Source: Glutinoglossum americanum (Eukaryota > Ascomycota > Geoglossomycetes > Geoglossales > Geoglossaceae). Taken from it: 64,000 nucleotides of DNA. Both the position numbers and the translations under genes were made by a program. The DNA is taken from NCBI GenBank assembly GCA_020080175.1, contig JAGHQL010000083.1:49168-113167 (forward strand), written 5' to 3'. The notes beneath the pieces were generated by a model. That model saw only the letters and a list, made by a program, of their open reading frames with translations. It was not told the DNA's origin and searched no databases. Of the stretch, positions 24,524 through 35,345 are shown piece after piece (positions within the stretch are counted from its first letter, which is position 1; every line of letters begins with the position of its first letter).

Positions 24524-25005
24524 ATGCCAACTGGGAGCTGCTTCTGCGAGAAAGTCAAGTATGAGTATTCTGGCGATCCTGCCATGAAGGTAACCAAGCA
24601 TTTCTCTAACCTTTTGCTCTACACCCACTGTCCACTCTGCTAAGGCCTTGTTAGGCTACCTGCCATTGCCTTGCCTGCCGCAAGATCAGCGGCAGCTCCA
24701 ACACCCTCAACTTGCTGGTTCCCAAAGATAGGTTCCAGGTGACTTCCGGCACGCCCAAAGAGTTTTCCAAGACCCACGAGAGTGGCATGGAATTGACAAT
24801 CTTCTTCTGCGACAACTGCGGGAGCGTTATAAGCAAGGAGGGCGATGCGGATGCGTTTCGTGGTGTGGTGATTGTTCAAGCTGGAACGCTCGATGATGTG
24901 GAAGGACTTGATATGGGAAAGCCGGGGGCGGAGCTGTATGTTAAACATCGTGCCTCTTGGCTTCCCGAAGTCGCTGGTGCGGGGCAGATGCAGGAGTTCT
25001 CCTGA
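24524..25005 (+). CDS. GFA/CENP-V domain protein (glutathione-dependent formaldehyde-activating-like)
   Basis: Two exons, 24524-24589 and 24655-25005, are joined by a 65-nt phase-0 intron and give 138 aa, the usual length for a single-domain GFA protein. The zinc ligands expected for the fold are present: SCFC at residues 5-8, CHCLACRKISG starting at 25 (created exactly by the splice), and FFCDNCGSVI later in the chain. The C-terminal AELYVKHRASWLP matches the family end. Family members bind zinc and some act on S-hydroxymethyl-glutathione or similar small thiol adducts; the substrate here is unknown. The gene ends about 145 bp before an assembly gap. Confidence 0.9.
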
Positions 25006-25110
25006 TCAGGATGAATAGGATAGTTAGTGTTTTAGTGTTGGGTGACAGAGGACCCTGTTTCTTCCAGTGTGTGGCTTCTTGGGAGCAGGAGGCGGGGGAG
25101 GTGGGGGGTG

Positions 25111-25149
25111 GGAAGGATCTGTTCCTGTTTACGTTAGGAGGGCTTTCAG
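25111..25149. repeat. 39-bp direct repeat, left copy, next to the gap
   Basis: The 39 bases just left of the N run recur exactly at 25280-25318. The two copies bracket the gap and a foreign-looking segment. This is typical of one contig end present twice around a bad join. Confidence 0.85.
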
Positions 25150-25159
25150 NNNNNNNNNN
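25150..25159. other. Assembly gap (10 N)
   Basis: Ten undetermined bases mark a join between assembled pieces. The true distance is not known from the sequence. Sequence to the right (25160-25274) is unlike its surroundings. Confidence 0.99.
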
Positions 25160-25274
25160 GTGATCCACTGCCGTACGCGATCGCCGAAGCGCTTCGCGAC
25201 GAGCTGCGTGTACTCCTCGAACCATCGCGGCGAGTCCGCGTTCAGCCAACCGCCGCGGCAGTACAGCTCGTACG
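25160..25274 (-). pseudogene. Bacterial-like GH1 beta-glucosidase fragment, probable contaminant or misassembly
   Basis: Read on the minus strand, one frame is open throughout and contains CRGGWLNADSPRWFEEY, followed by a segment ending GDRVRQWIT. That is the stretch just before the conserved NEP of glycoside hydrolase family 1 enzymes. GC content and codon use (mostly C or G in third position) are bacterial in style and contrast sharply with the flanks. Only about 38 residues are present, between the N gap and the second copy of a 39-bp fungal repeat. A genuine transfer is much less likely than a chimeric join. Confidence 0.75.
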
Positions 25275-25279
25275 GGGGG

Positions 25280-25318
25280 GGAAGGATCTGTTCCTGTTTA
25301 CGTTAGGAGGGCTTTCAG
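25280..25318. repeat. 39-bp direct repeat, right copy
   Basis: Identical to 25111-25149. After this copy the fungal sequence simply continues. Deleting 25150-25318 would give a seamless join, which supports an assembly artefact. Confidence 0.85.
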
Positions 25319-26420
25319 TTTCCTATAGTCCTTCGTTAATGGCAGACCTACCCGGTCTAAGAATTCACTCGTTATTAACGCTAAAGGGAGACCGCATTAT
25401 TCCCTGACATTCTTAGTTATAATAAAACTCAAATAACGGGGTTGGAGTAATTCTTGATACGTAGTTGCGAAATCTAGTCTTGTCAAAACTCTGATTAAAT
25501 TTTAATGACCATAAAGGGACAAGGTCTAAGGAGGGCCCGAAGTCGCTGCGAGTGACAGTAATTAACGGGATGGTGAGATATAGGAGAAGGGGCCCTATCA
25601 AGAAGTTAGCTGATGGGGGCTAAAGGGACAAATTTCCAGGGGCGGGCACTCCTTTTTGCTCAGGCTTAGGCTATACCCCACCCAAATTTGGCAGAGACTT
25701 CGGAGGGCCCATTGAAGGTCTTCAACCCCTTAACTAGGATTTAGCTAAGCGACTCACTGAATTCTAGTGGGTTATCATGGCCTGGGCGACAACAAGAAGG
25801 TTGTGCGGGTGGCCACACTAGAAAAGATGCGAGCACTTTCTGTATTCGCCTGCAAACACGGACTATTTTGCTATACAGATTAAATATATTGAGGATCTGA
25901 TTGCTGCCACCTTGGTGCGGACACCTGCTATTCTATATAAAAGAGGCGTTCCCACCAATGAATTCACACTGAGTCTCCTTTTCCTGGGAGCTCCACTCGA
26001 TAGCTCCCTGGAAAGAGCCTCTAGAGATAGGGTAGCATAAATAAGCGTGTGGTAGTTAAAGCGCAGACTACTAATTTTACTAGACGCAAAAGCGAAGAAT
26101 AGAGACACTGTTATTAACTGGTCACATCTGCCCCACTCGGATAAATGCACCTTGCGGTGGTTATGATACGGAGTAGGGATGGAAACAGTGAGCTTTCAAT
26201 TGAGGAAAGAAACGACTCGGTTTTATTTATATCGACTATGGGAATGATATTTGACCTATATAGTAAGGGCTAGCTACAGTTATGCGGTGGAAGAGGGTCT
26301 GGAGGCCTCCGAGTATAGCTTGCATAGGCTATTGTGGGCTCTGACATGGTACTGTTGTAGCGGCTAAGCGTACTTGCAACACTTCCGCACCCCAGCTTCC
26401 ATCTCTCACCAGTTGGCCAA
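25319..26420. other. Gene-free, AT-rich stretch
   Basis: No gene family is recognised. Frames are short and rich in Leu, Ile and Ser, as expected of AT-rich non-coding DNA. It may be decayed mobile DNA, but no terminal repeats or transposase motifs were found. Confidence 0.4.
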
Positions 26421-28719
26421 CTACGAACTCACCCTCATATGAAACCTCCCGCCCTCCAATTTCTTTAGCCTCCTCCCCAGTTCCTCATCATCCGCATGGA
26501 AAAATGTCCGATGTTGCTCGTGAATTGTCCTTGCCTCCCCCGTACGGTGCTGCAGTGATGACAAGAACGATTTCTCCCTTTTCCCAGCGTCCTCTGAGCG
26601 TTTCTGGGAGATGGTGCGGGAGGATTCGTGGATGGCGTTGTCAAGGAGGGTGCAAGAGACTTGGAATATTTCTTGGATTTGATACTGTGGGAAATTAGCT
26701 GGCGGGGTAGTGTGTATGACGGAGATAGGATGGTTGTCAACCATACCCAATTTAACTCCTTTTTAATCCACATAAATCCTATAGAATCTTCGAAATACGG
26801 CCAATTTAATGTGCTCAACGTCTTCGGCATTGCCCATGGCTTCTCTACCACCGTCCACTCCACCTTGGACGTCTCATGCGAGCTCATATCATCGGGTATC
26901 ATCCTGATAGTGTAGAAACTGGTCTTAGACGCTCCGTGGAAGAACTCGTAGGTGTCCTGGGAGGCCTTGAACCAGAGAAGCGGGTAGGAGGCCATGCGTA
27001 GGACATGCGTGAACGTGTTATGGCCATCGAGGAAGGGTTGGGGGGCTTTCCAGGCGAGGCGGGAGCAGTGGATGGGGAGGGTTTGGTTGGGAGACGGGAA
27101 GGGGTAGCTTGAGGGTGGCGGGGGGGGCGAGGGGGGGAGGGGGATGTCTGGTGTCGGGATGGGGTCGGCGGGGAGTTCAGCGGGCAGTTCTGTGGGGGTT
27201 GAGGCGGGTGGATATGGTGTAGTTCCGCGCTTAGTGCTTCGTTCTTCGTCCTCGTCAGGATCGGAATCTATCGATTGAGGGTCCTCCTCGAGCCACTGCA
27301 ATGAGACTGGGGGGCGGAGAGCTGGCTTTCCTGGAGTAGTTGGGTGTGGTTGAGGATAGGGAGAGGAGGCACCAAAACGGTCTTTATACTTCTCGTCCAT
27401 CCTCTGTTTCTGCTTTTTCTTGAGTTCTTCCCTCTCTTCTTTCTTTCTTGCGAATTCATGTAAGGCCTCCGTGTTCTTTTGAGTCAATGATTTGCGGAGT
27501 TCAGCGAAAGCATTCAGTCGTACATCGCACTGCACCTTCTGCTCACCCAGCTGGGCCATTTCATTATTTAATCGTGTGAGAGCTCGACCATCTATTTCGA
27601 GCCAGCCGTTTTCTCGTTTCTTAAGCCGCTCTTGGATCGCTTGAAGCCGTTCTTCGAATTTCTTTCGATCTGTCTTACATCTATGCTCAGATGCATCCAA
27701 GGAGGAAATCTCTTCGTCGAAAGAGTTCTTTATTTTAATCTCTTCAGCGATTTCATCGCCGCTATTGTCGCCGCCGTCGTCGCCGCTGTCAATAGGAGAC
27801 TCCGTGCTTGTAGTGTCGTGTTGTGTGTGATTCGGAGAGGGGGGTTGCACCCACTGAGTGAAAATATAGTCGATGTTTTTAAGAACACGTTCCTCCCAAA
27901 TTGGGTATATAGCGCCAAGAGTTTTTTCGAACGAGCCAGCCCATGCGACCGAGTTTGGAGTTTTCTCAAGTGGAGAACTGGGCTCCTTCGAGTCGGGATA
28001 TGCACCCGTCTGGTGTTTGGCTGGCGGCGAGGGAACAACTTCCGATAGGACTTCTGCTGTTGTATGGGAGGAAGTTGTATGCGGGTTCAGTTGAGCGGAA
28101 GAGCTTTCTAGTGGAGACTGTGGTGCCGCTTTCTTCTCCTTGTTTTTCTGCTCAATATCGCGAAGCACTCTTACAGAGCGCTGCTGGGATCGTAGTAGGT
28201 TCCCTAATGCTTGACGGTCGTCTTCCTCGAGCTGCCGACTACTATTATTAGACTCTGTTGAGAGAAAATGCGATTGAGTCTAACTTACTGATGCTGTGCT
28301 ATGCTAAGAGTCTGCAGCATAAAAATTAAAGTAATCTTTAAAGAATCTAGCTTGGCTTTGATCGCTTTGACTTTCTTCTCCCGGAATACCCACGCAACCT
28401 TGGTCTTTAGTTGTTGTTTCGGTACGCCGGACGTCTCCTTGATCATGTGGTTGATCCGCCTGAACAGGTCCTTGCATTTCTGGATGACTGCCAGCACGCC
28501 CAAGCTGAGATTATCGGAATACACTCTCTCTGGCGCTTCAAAGACACTCCCGAGCTGATCAACTACAGGGACGAGGTAGCTTAGATCGCTGGCAATGTCT
28601 TCAATCTCCTCTTGAGCGGAGCCAATGGTCTCGCAGATATTGTGAAGTGCAGATGCCAGTTTCGTCCCCGCCGCGACGATCCCGATTACACCAGCAGCGA
28701 TACTCAATGGATCGGCCAT
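26421..28719 (-). CDS. Helo_like_N (fungal STAND N-terminal) domain protein without a nucleotide-binding domain
   Basis: Three exons, 28719-28289, 28241-26747 and 26684-26421, keep frame and give about 729 aa. The first 140 residues begin MADPLSIAAGVIGIVAAGTK and match the Helo_like_N domain found at the front of many fungal STAND proteins: a hydrophobic start, then helices with DIASDLSYLVPVVDQLGSVF. In place of a NACHT or NB-ARC domain there is a long charged region with coiled-coil character (about residues 290-400, rich in K, E and R), a Pro-rich linker, and a compact domain around PLLWFKASQDTYEFFHGASK. I do not recognise this C-terminal domain. The C-terminus is highly charged (TFFHADDEELGRRLKKLEGG). 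The N-terminal family suggests a signalling or membrane role; the rest is unknown. Confidence 0.75.
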
Positions 28720-31293
28720 TATGACGAAGGGAAATCGAACAATTGACGCCCCGATGCCCTCAGCCTATCGGGGTTTAGTGATGCATCCACGCCGAGCTCC
28801 ACCCGAACAGGATTCCGGCGATGGCTTCACGAGGCTGAACTCCTCGTTAGATAGAGGTTGAGGCTAAATTCGCTTACATAACTTGATGATATATATATTC
28901 ATGAACCAATCATGAGCCCAACACACTGCCTAGGGTCTTGGCAAGCACCGAGCACGGTTCGCCTGCATATTGTAAAACAAAGATGCAGAACAACCACCAT
29001 GACTAACCCTCCGAGGACCCAAACGGAGCACCAAGACTAGTATGCAACAGGAGAAGGCATTTCACTGACAGCAGACTTTTCGGCTGCAGTATAATAGAGA
29101 TGGGTGGGAGTAGGCATTCTAGCCAATCGAATGTCGTCTCATGCTGAGTATTTGTGATATCACTGCATCGCGATACATTTAATTGATTCCACCCACGCGC
29201 TCTTGGTAGAGATGGTAGGTCACCAGGGCTGAAAGAGCCGCTCCGCAGGGATTATGGAGGATTTGCGAAGGTCAAGGCAGGGGGAGTACTGACTTCGACC
29301 CTGTGGGATCGCAACTTATAGGGGGTTAAGAAATTAGCCGGGCAAATCGGAAGCGATAACTGGCCGGTGTTGGCAAATAGAAGCTAACGCTCCCACACTT
29401 TTGTTAGCTACCCGATTGGAAAGCTAGGGTTGGTCGGTCGGAGATACAGATGCCTCTTTCACTCTACCTCGACTTTCGATAGCTATTCGAGGCATACTGC
29501 ACCTTTTTTGCTTGCTCGAGCGGTAGTCACAACTTCTAGTCAAAAGTTATTGACCTTGCTTTCATCTAGATGGCGCTAGGTCCAAAGAAGAGGGACTTAG
29601 GGTTTGGGGGTACACAATTAGATTCACTGTTCTTCGGCAACTCTTATCTCTACGTATGCTACCGTCTTTGCGACTCACTAACTCCGTCTGGTATTTCCCG
29701 ATTATTGATCCCTACCTAATTCGACGCAAGGGAAGGATATAAAAAGGAACATTCTTCTTAACTCTTGGTACTCTTTACGCTCCCTAGTTACCCGATTGGG
29801 TACGTTGACGCATGTTGAGATGTGGGTTGGAGGCGGGTCGACGTGGATATGTGTATTAACGTGGCGGGTGCAAGCTGCGTTGGGAATTTACTCTCTTGGG
29901 ATTATTTTCGGGATAATGGGATCTCGTGCGGGGTCTTGCAGCAGGGCGGCGGTGGGACACCGGCCCACGGGGCGTCAACTGGGTGTGTGGCTGTGACTGT
30001 GGTGACAGGTAGTATCAGGGAAACGCACATTTTAGTGGCTCCTCAGCTATAAGAGCTCTAGGAAAGCCACTGATGGGAATAAGTTCCCTATCTTCTAAAC
30101 ACAAGGCTATGTTGTTGTCATAACCTGCTGCTCCGATACAGTCATCTCCAGTCGCGGCACGCTAAAACCGGCAAAGTCAACCATTTTACCGATAATCTCT
30201 AGTGTGATGGTAACCATTTGTGACGGTTCTATCTAACCCTCTTCCTCTCCCTCTTCCTCCTCCCAGATACCGAGGTATGGCCGGAATGTTAATATTTGCT
30301 GCGATTTAAGGAGTCCTCCTAATGCCCAAAATTCCCTATTGAACGCTCGAACCGGCAACAAATCCCACCCAGATCAGGAAATATTAAAGCGGACCACACG
30401 CGTCTTGGAGGGGGTTCAACCCTTTTCAGGAATCAGGCGTTGCTGAGAGCCTATCAAAAGAGAACAAACTTGTTACAGGTTGGTGTGCAATTCTCCCGAT
30501 TCCCGATTTTAGGGTTGTTTCCTTCAATGCCTCTAACAGTTTTTTGCAGCTGCTCCAACCTACCTTTCATACAGTCGTAGAGGACCATAACCCGGACCTA
30601 GATTTAGACACTAATAACGTCTCTCTTGCAATGCGGAAATGCTCGCTAGAAACCTGTTCCAAGCGATATCGCAATCTAGAATGCTGTCGACTGGATTCAG
30701 TAGTGTTATGAGGCCTAAGCAATATATTAAGGTATTCCCGGTGCCAACCCATAAGAATGTAATCTCCAATATGTTGGTGTCGACCCTTGCCCCTTTTCGT
30801 TTGTTTATATACAGTCATACCAACCTCTCATCCTCCCATGTGCATCCCGTGTGCATAAGCGCCCCCAGGTTCGCCCATTGTAATAACTAAACCAATTCAA
30901 TTCATCCCATGACCACTGCACTAATTTACATAGCCTGCTCGTAGCACAATAGAGCTGTCATTGCCACCGAAGTGAAATCCAGTAAGTATAGGGTTACAAC
31001 AACAGCCAGCATGCCGGATTCACCTAGAAATGGAGCTCTTAAGGGAAGCCTTCAGGGCACTATCCCTAAACTGAGCGCGATCCTCTACCGGGAATTGTAA
31101 CACTAGGGACCCTAGAGATTACCAAGAATGCCAAAGCGAAAGCTAGAATCCTGTTGGTAAGAAGATGCTGAACGAGATAACTGTTATAGTTCTGCGCTCA
31201 GGAGAGGATCAGCCGTGTTGTTATGAGCGGGTTGCGGGCGCGATTCTGCGCATGCAACGCGCAATGGGAGTATTTTGGTTAGCGGCCATTTGT
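28720..31293. other. Gene-poor stretch
   Basis: No gene can be supported over about 2.6 kb. A small plus-strand frame at 29822-30052 (76 aa, with CINVAGASCVGNLLSWDYF) is fairly well composed, but it has no recognised family and no signal peptide. I leave it unassigned. AT-rich words and stops dominate the remainder. Confidence 0.4.
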
Positions 31294-33159
31294 TCAGCTG
31301 GCTCCCCAAACACCCAATGGGTCGCTCTCTTCAACATTTCCGGTCATACCACGCCGCAGCCTTTTCATCCTCTTGATCACCAGTCCAACAGATGCAGGCC
31401 CAATAATCGTGCATAAGACAAGTGCCCAAGCCACAACAAGGTAGATCTCTGACCTTCCGCCTGTGGAGGGACCCTCTGTGGAGTCTGAGAATATCCCGGC
31501 ACTCTCTGCTAATGATCCGATGAGGAAACCGATTTCCCCTCTTGAGACCATAGCTAACCCAAGGATGGAGGCCGGGTAAATGGACAAGGGCCTCGATATC
31601 CGGAAGTATTTCGGTCTAGCGGGGCCTGAGGTCTGTTGCAGGTCTTCCGATGAGAGGGGCGCCATCCGCCTTTGCGTCTCCCGCCCTGTTCCGAGTCTCT
31701 CTTCTGGTAATCTAGAGTTGTCCGAATGCAACACAGGATTTCCAACCGAACCCGCCCCCCTCCTTAGACCCGGAAAACGCAATCCCGCTAACGGTGACAA
31801 CTTCAGCAGCTTCGGAGAGTTCGGCCAACTAAACGAAATCCGTGCAAGCCATAAACCGGTGAGAAGTTTCCCCAGAAACATCAGTATCGCGTAAACGGTA
31901 CCACGCCACACAATAGCCCTAGCAAATAACTTCGTTATAGGTATGGAGAACCCAATTGACGCCTGACTTGTAATCAACATAAGATCCCAGAATATTAGAA
32001 GGGCTTAGTCTGTACGCACGAAGAAGAAAGGCTTCAGTATTCTGCTAAGTACCACTGAGTAGTAGTCCCTAAAAGTTGACTGCCCGGTTGATGAGGTATA
32101 TGCCAATGTGATGTCGGTTCCATCGCTCGTAGGTAGGTGCTCTTTGATTGGAGTCACCCCTGTATTGCCTTGAACTGAGAGGTCGCGTCTACCCACACCA
32201 ATACCATCTTTGTTTGGGCGATGCGGAATATCACTGTCCCACCAACTGATCGAAGCTCCCGCAAGATAAGCAGCAAATAGGGAAGATGTTCCAGCAAGAG
32301 TCGCTCCGGCCGCCATGCCAATGAGAATGAGAGTATGAACAATGAGAGCCGTATATCTGTATTGAAGTATCCAGTTCAAGACAGTAGGTGAGCTATTTCC
32401 CAGTCGGCCATTCAGCCAGAGGGTCAAGGGCTTAATAACGAAGCAGCAACTAAGCAGTAGTACGAAAACCAGACCAACAGAGACAACAACCGGCCTAACC
32501 ACCGTAAGACTACTGAAGGATGAAGACGAATTTCCCAGGTTTGATATGACTTGAACCATGATTAAGCCAACAACATCATCCATCATTGCCGCACTAGTTA
32601 GTATGGTCCCCAGCCTGGTTTCTGTCAGCCCGCTAGTACTAAGAAGCGTAAAGGTGGTTCCGAGGCTAGTGGAGCACAAAGCCGCACCTGCAGCAAACGC
32701 CTGAAGTGGCGTTGCAACCATGATAGCCGATAAGACGAACGAGAGCGCCACCGGCAATACAATTCCAGTGACTGCTACAGCAATCGAGAGCATTACATTG
32801 GCCTTGACGGATGAAAACGACATCGAAAGTCCGCCTAGGCCAGCAATGTCAACGCGATTGCACTTTAATATCACGACCCCCTGATGTGTCTAGTAAAATG
32901 CATCACCTTCAAACACTATCAGAATAAGCCCCAAATACCCCATCTGTACAACCACCTCTTCGGCCCCCACACCCAGCCATTTTGCTCCAGGAGTGCCCCA
33001 CGCGACACCGATAAGCACTTGACCGAGAAGTCCACAATAGATCCAGCTGTCCAGCAGATGGTTCACGATATTGAGGAGGAGGAGAAACGAAGATTGGATC
33101 AGGATTATACGGATTTCGGGCTGGTGGAAAGGCAGAGCGGCGATGGCGGGTTCCGACAT
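31294..33159 (-). CDS. Monovalent cation:proton antiporter (CPA family)
   Basis: Three exons, 33159-32907, 32834-32020 and 31962-31294, sum in frame to 578 aa. Both splice joins fall in conserved places. The first recreates GLILIVFEGGLSMSF and the second recreates LKPFFFASIGFSIPI, both hallmarks of Na+/H+ and K+/H+ exchanger-type transporters. Further family marks are GQVLIGVAWGTPGAKWL, SLGTTFTLLSTSGLTETRLG, AAMMDDVVGLIMVQVI (with the paired acidic residues needed for transport) and LGLAMVSRGEIGFLIGSLAE. About a dozen hydrophobic spans cover the protein apart from a hydrophilic loop around residues 300-345 and another near 420-470. It should exchange Na+ or K+ for protons at a membrane. The start at MSEPAIAALPFHQPEI fits the family length. 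Confidence 0.9.
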
Positions 33160-33959
33160 CTCATTCACTCTTGCATTTTGTCGTCTCGGCCGTGCTGTAC
33201 GGGCCTTAGAGTAGGCAGTATAGAATATACAGAGACCAGTACCATTTCCACTTAGGCTTGCCTTAGGTGGCTCCCCACCAAATTTCGGTGAAAACTCCCT
33301 CGTTAGAGCCGCAGACCGCACTCTAAGCTTAGGCTAAGAGAACCTCTAAGTTGTTTCACTTTAGACAGTCCATCCCACAAGCCCGATGACTATCCCTGTA
33401 TGGGTATCAGTCATCGCCCCTTTATCGCCTGGTAGATTAGCCCACTTCGTTCATCGGTTAAATTGCAGGGGTCCACACCACTAAAAACACTTCCTCGACC
33501 TGCAGTAGCCGCATGATGTCATACATCACGTGCGCGGGGAAGCGAACGATAATATTTCCATTCCATTTCCGAGCTATCAATGAATTGCGATTGCGCAGGC
33601 CTCCCTGCTCTCCACTCTGTGGAATGGGGTGGAAGATCTCGGGGCTGGGGACCGATTTAGCCTTCCTATACAATGGCGTCGTCCGGTGGTAGCTTACAGC
33701 AACTCTATAGGGATTCATTCGAGAGATTTACCCAAATAGCACAATTGTACTACGTGCAACAGGGGTATTTTTCTACCAGCTTTGCACCTGTTCAGACTTC
33801 GACTCGCAGGATCTTAGCCCCCGAGGATGCTACTTTGTGATATGCTCCGGAAGGCCCACACCAAGAGTAATCTGTCTCAATTAGGCTACGTATGTCACAA
33901 TTGTTAAATAGCCACCGATTTAGCTGTTAGAGCGTGCGAACCCGAGGGTCCTTATACAT

Positions 33960-34150
33960 GTAGAATGTCAGCACGGCTGTGTGTAAATAAATGAAATAGT
34001 GATAAGGATCAGCACCAGTATATTGGTGATCGATGGTCTGTTGGATTGGCGGCTGGGCATATCCTAACAGGATCTAATTCTTAAACCAAATATTCACGCA
34101 GGGCAATCGGCTACTATGGAGGCAAAAGTTCAACCGGTGGGTAGAAGGGT
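33960..34150. repeat. Dispersed repeat, copy B
   Basis: The left part aligns with 12940-13050 and the right part (GGAGGCAAAAGTTCAACCGG) with about 210-255. Copy B therefore seems to hold more of the element than either partner. The differences seen are mostly transitions, as left by repeat-induced point mutation. No coding capacity or termini were identified. Confidence 0.5.
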
Positions 34151-34590
34151 GATTGATTCTAATAGGCCGCGAAGCCGCGAATCGGTCTGCTCGTACCAAG
34201 ATGATTACTAATGAGCGGGCTCGGAATTGCCCTCCACACTACGTAACAAGACTGATTACCGATATGAGAGAGCAAGAAGGGGACCCTAAATTGTCTTTAG
34301 CTGTTATATGTAAGATGGCTCTAGCGGAATGCTGTAGAACTGGGCAGGTGGTATGAAACTTGCACTAGGTCGTTAAATATGCTATAAGAGTGGATCTCCC
34401 AATTTATTTTGGAGGCCGGTATTGCCGCCGGGACAAATGGCAGCGCCACTGGAGATTAAGCGGCAGCCTATAAGTGTGAAATCAAAAAAGGCTTCAAATT
34501 CGAAATTTCATGCACAAGTTAGATGTGTGTGGTACAAAGCAGAATATATCTAAACGTTATATAATTGGGATTTATTTTTTAAGGTGGTTG

Positions 34591-34616
34591 TTATGACCTA
34601 TAGTGCTAGGTCATAA
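34591..34616. repeat. Perfect 10-bp inverted repeat with 6-bp loop
   Basis: TTATGACCTA at 34591-34600 pairs exactly with TAGGTCATAA at 34607-34616. It lies in gene-free AT-rich DNA. It could be a remnant of an element end; no function can be assigned. Confidence 0.5.
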
Positions 34617-35345
34617 GTTTTAGATACAGCTTTCACGAAATCTTGGTGTATTAGGGCCTTTAACCCATACTTTAGATCTCAATGCTTTCATGCGAAGCCT
34701 GGAGGGGGACCCCTTTAGGCGTCTGCATCCCTACGATCGCGCCTGGAAATTAGCGAGCGCCACCTAAAGTTAGTTAGTTATAAAATTATATTACCAAGAT
34801 CCCAGCCACCAACGCATGTCGAAAATTCTGGAACAAGATGGCTAGTATTGGCCAGGTATTTCTTAATGTAGAAGCAAAATTTCCAGCATCTTTCATGTAC
34901 TTTGGCGTTGTAAAAATAAACAGTCCGGGTGGCAATACCTGCCCCCTATATTTTTTTTCTAAGCCTAGCATGCGGCGTAGCGTATGGCGAGGTCAGTTGG
35001 ATGGGACCTCCTTCTCAGGACATAGGGAAACATATATGTCGTTAGAAAATTGGTAATAAATGTAACAGGGAAATATAGAGCGAGGCCATATGGCGGTGGC
35101 CTATCTTCAGGACGCGTATGGAAAGGTATAGAAAGTGGGTCTAGTGAGGATGTCCTCTGAGCGAAGACATAGGAAAATGCACACGTCATTAGTGGAAATG
35201 ACAGTAGCGTGTAAAGGCAATAGGAATCACACTGCGAGGATATGTAGTGGTGCGCCTCCAAGACGTATATGGAATCGTATATAGTGGGAGCGCATAGGCT
35301 GTGATGGGCGGGTATGATGGGGATGTATGAAAGAGTAGTTTAATG

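Larger units (their letters stand above)
33160..35345. other. Gene-free stretch with a dispersed repeat and a hairpin
   Basis: No intact gene is seen. A minus-strand frame at 33458-33718 has a plausible composition but no recognised family. A dispersed-repeat copy lies at about 33960-34150 and a perfect hairpin at 34591-34616. The rest is AT-rich. Confidence 0.45.

Noticed and set aside
25160-25274. Horizontal transfer of a bacterial glucosidase
   Set aside because: The fragment is only about 38 codons long, abuts an N gap and is bracketed by a duplicated contig end. Contamination or misassembly explains it better.
29822-30052. Small plus-strand frame with two cysteines and balanced composition
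   Set aside because: No signal peptide, family or neighbouring exon supports it. It is mentioned only as part of the intergenic description.
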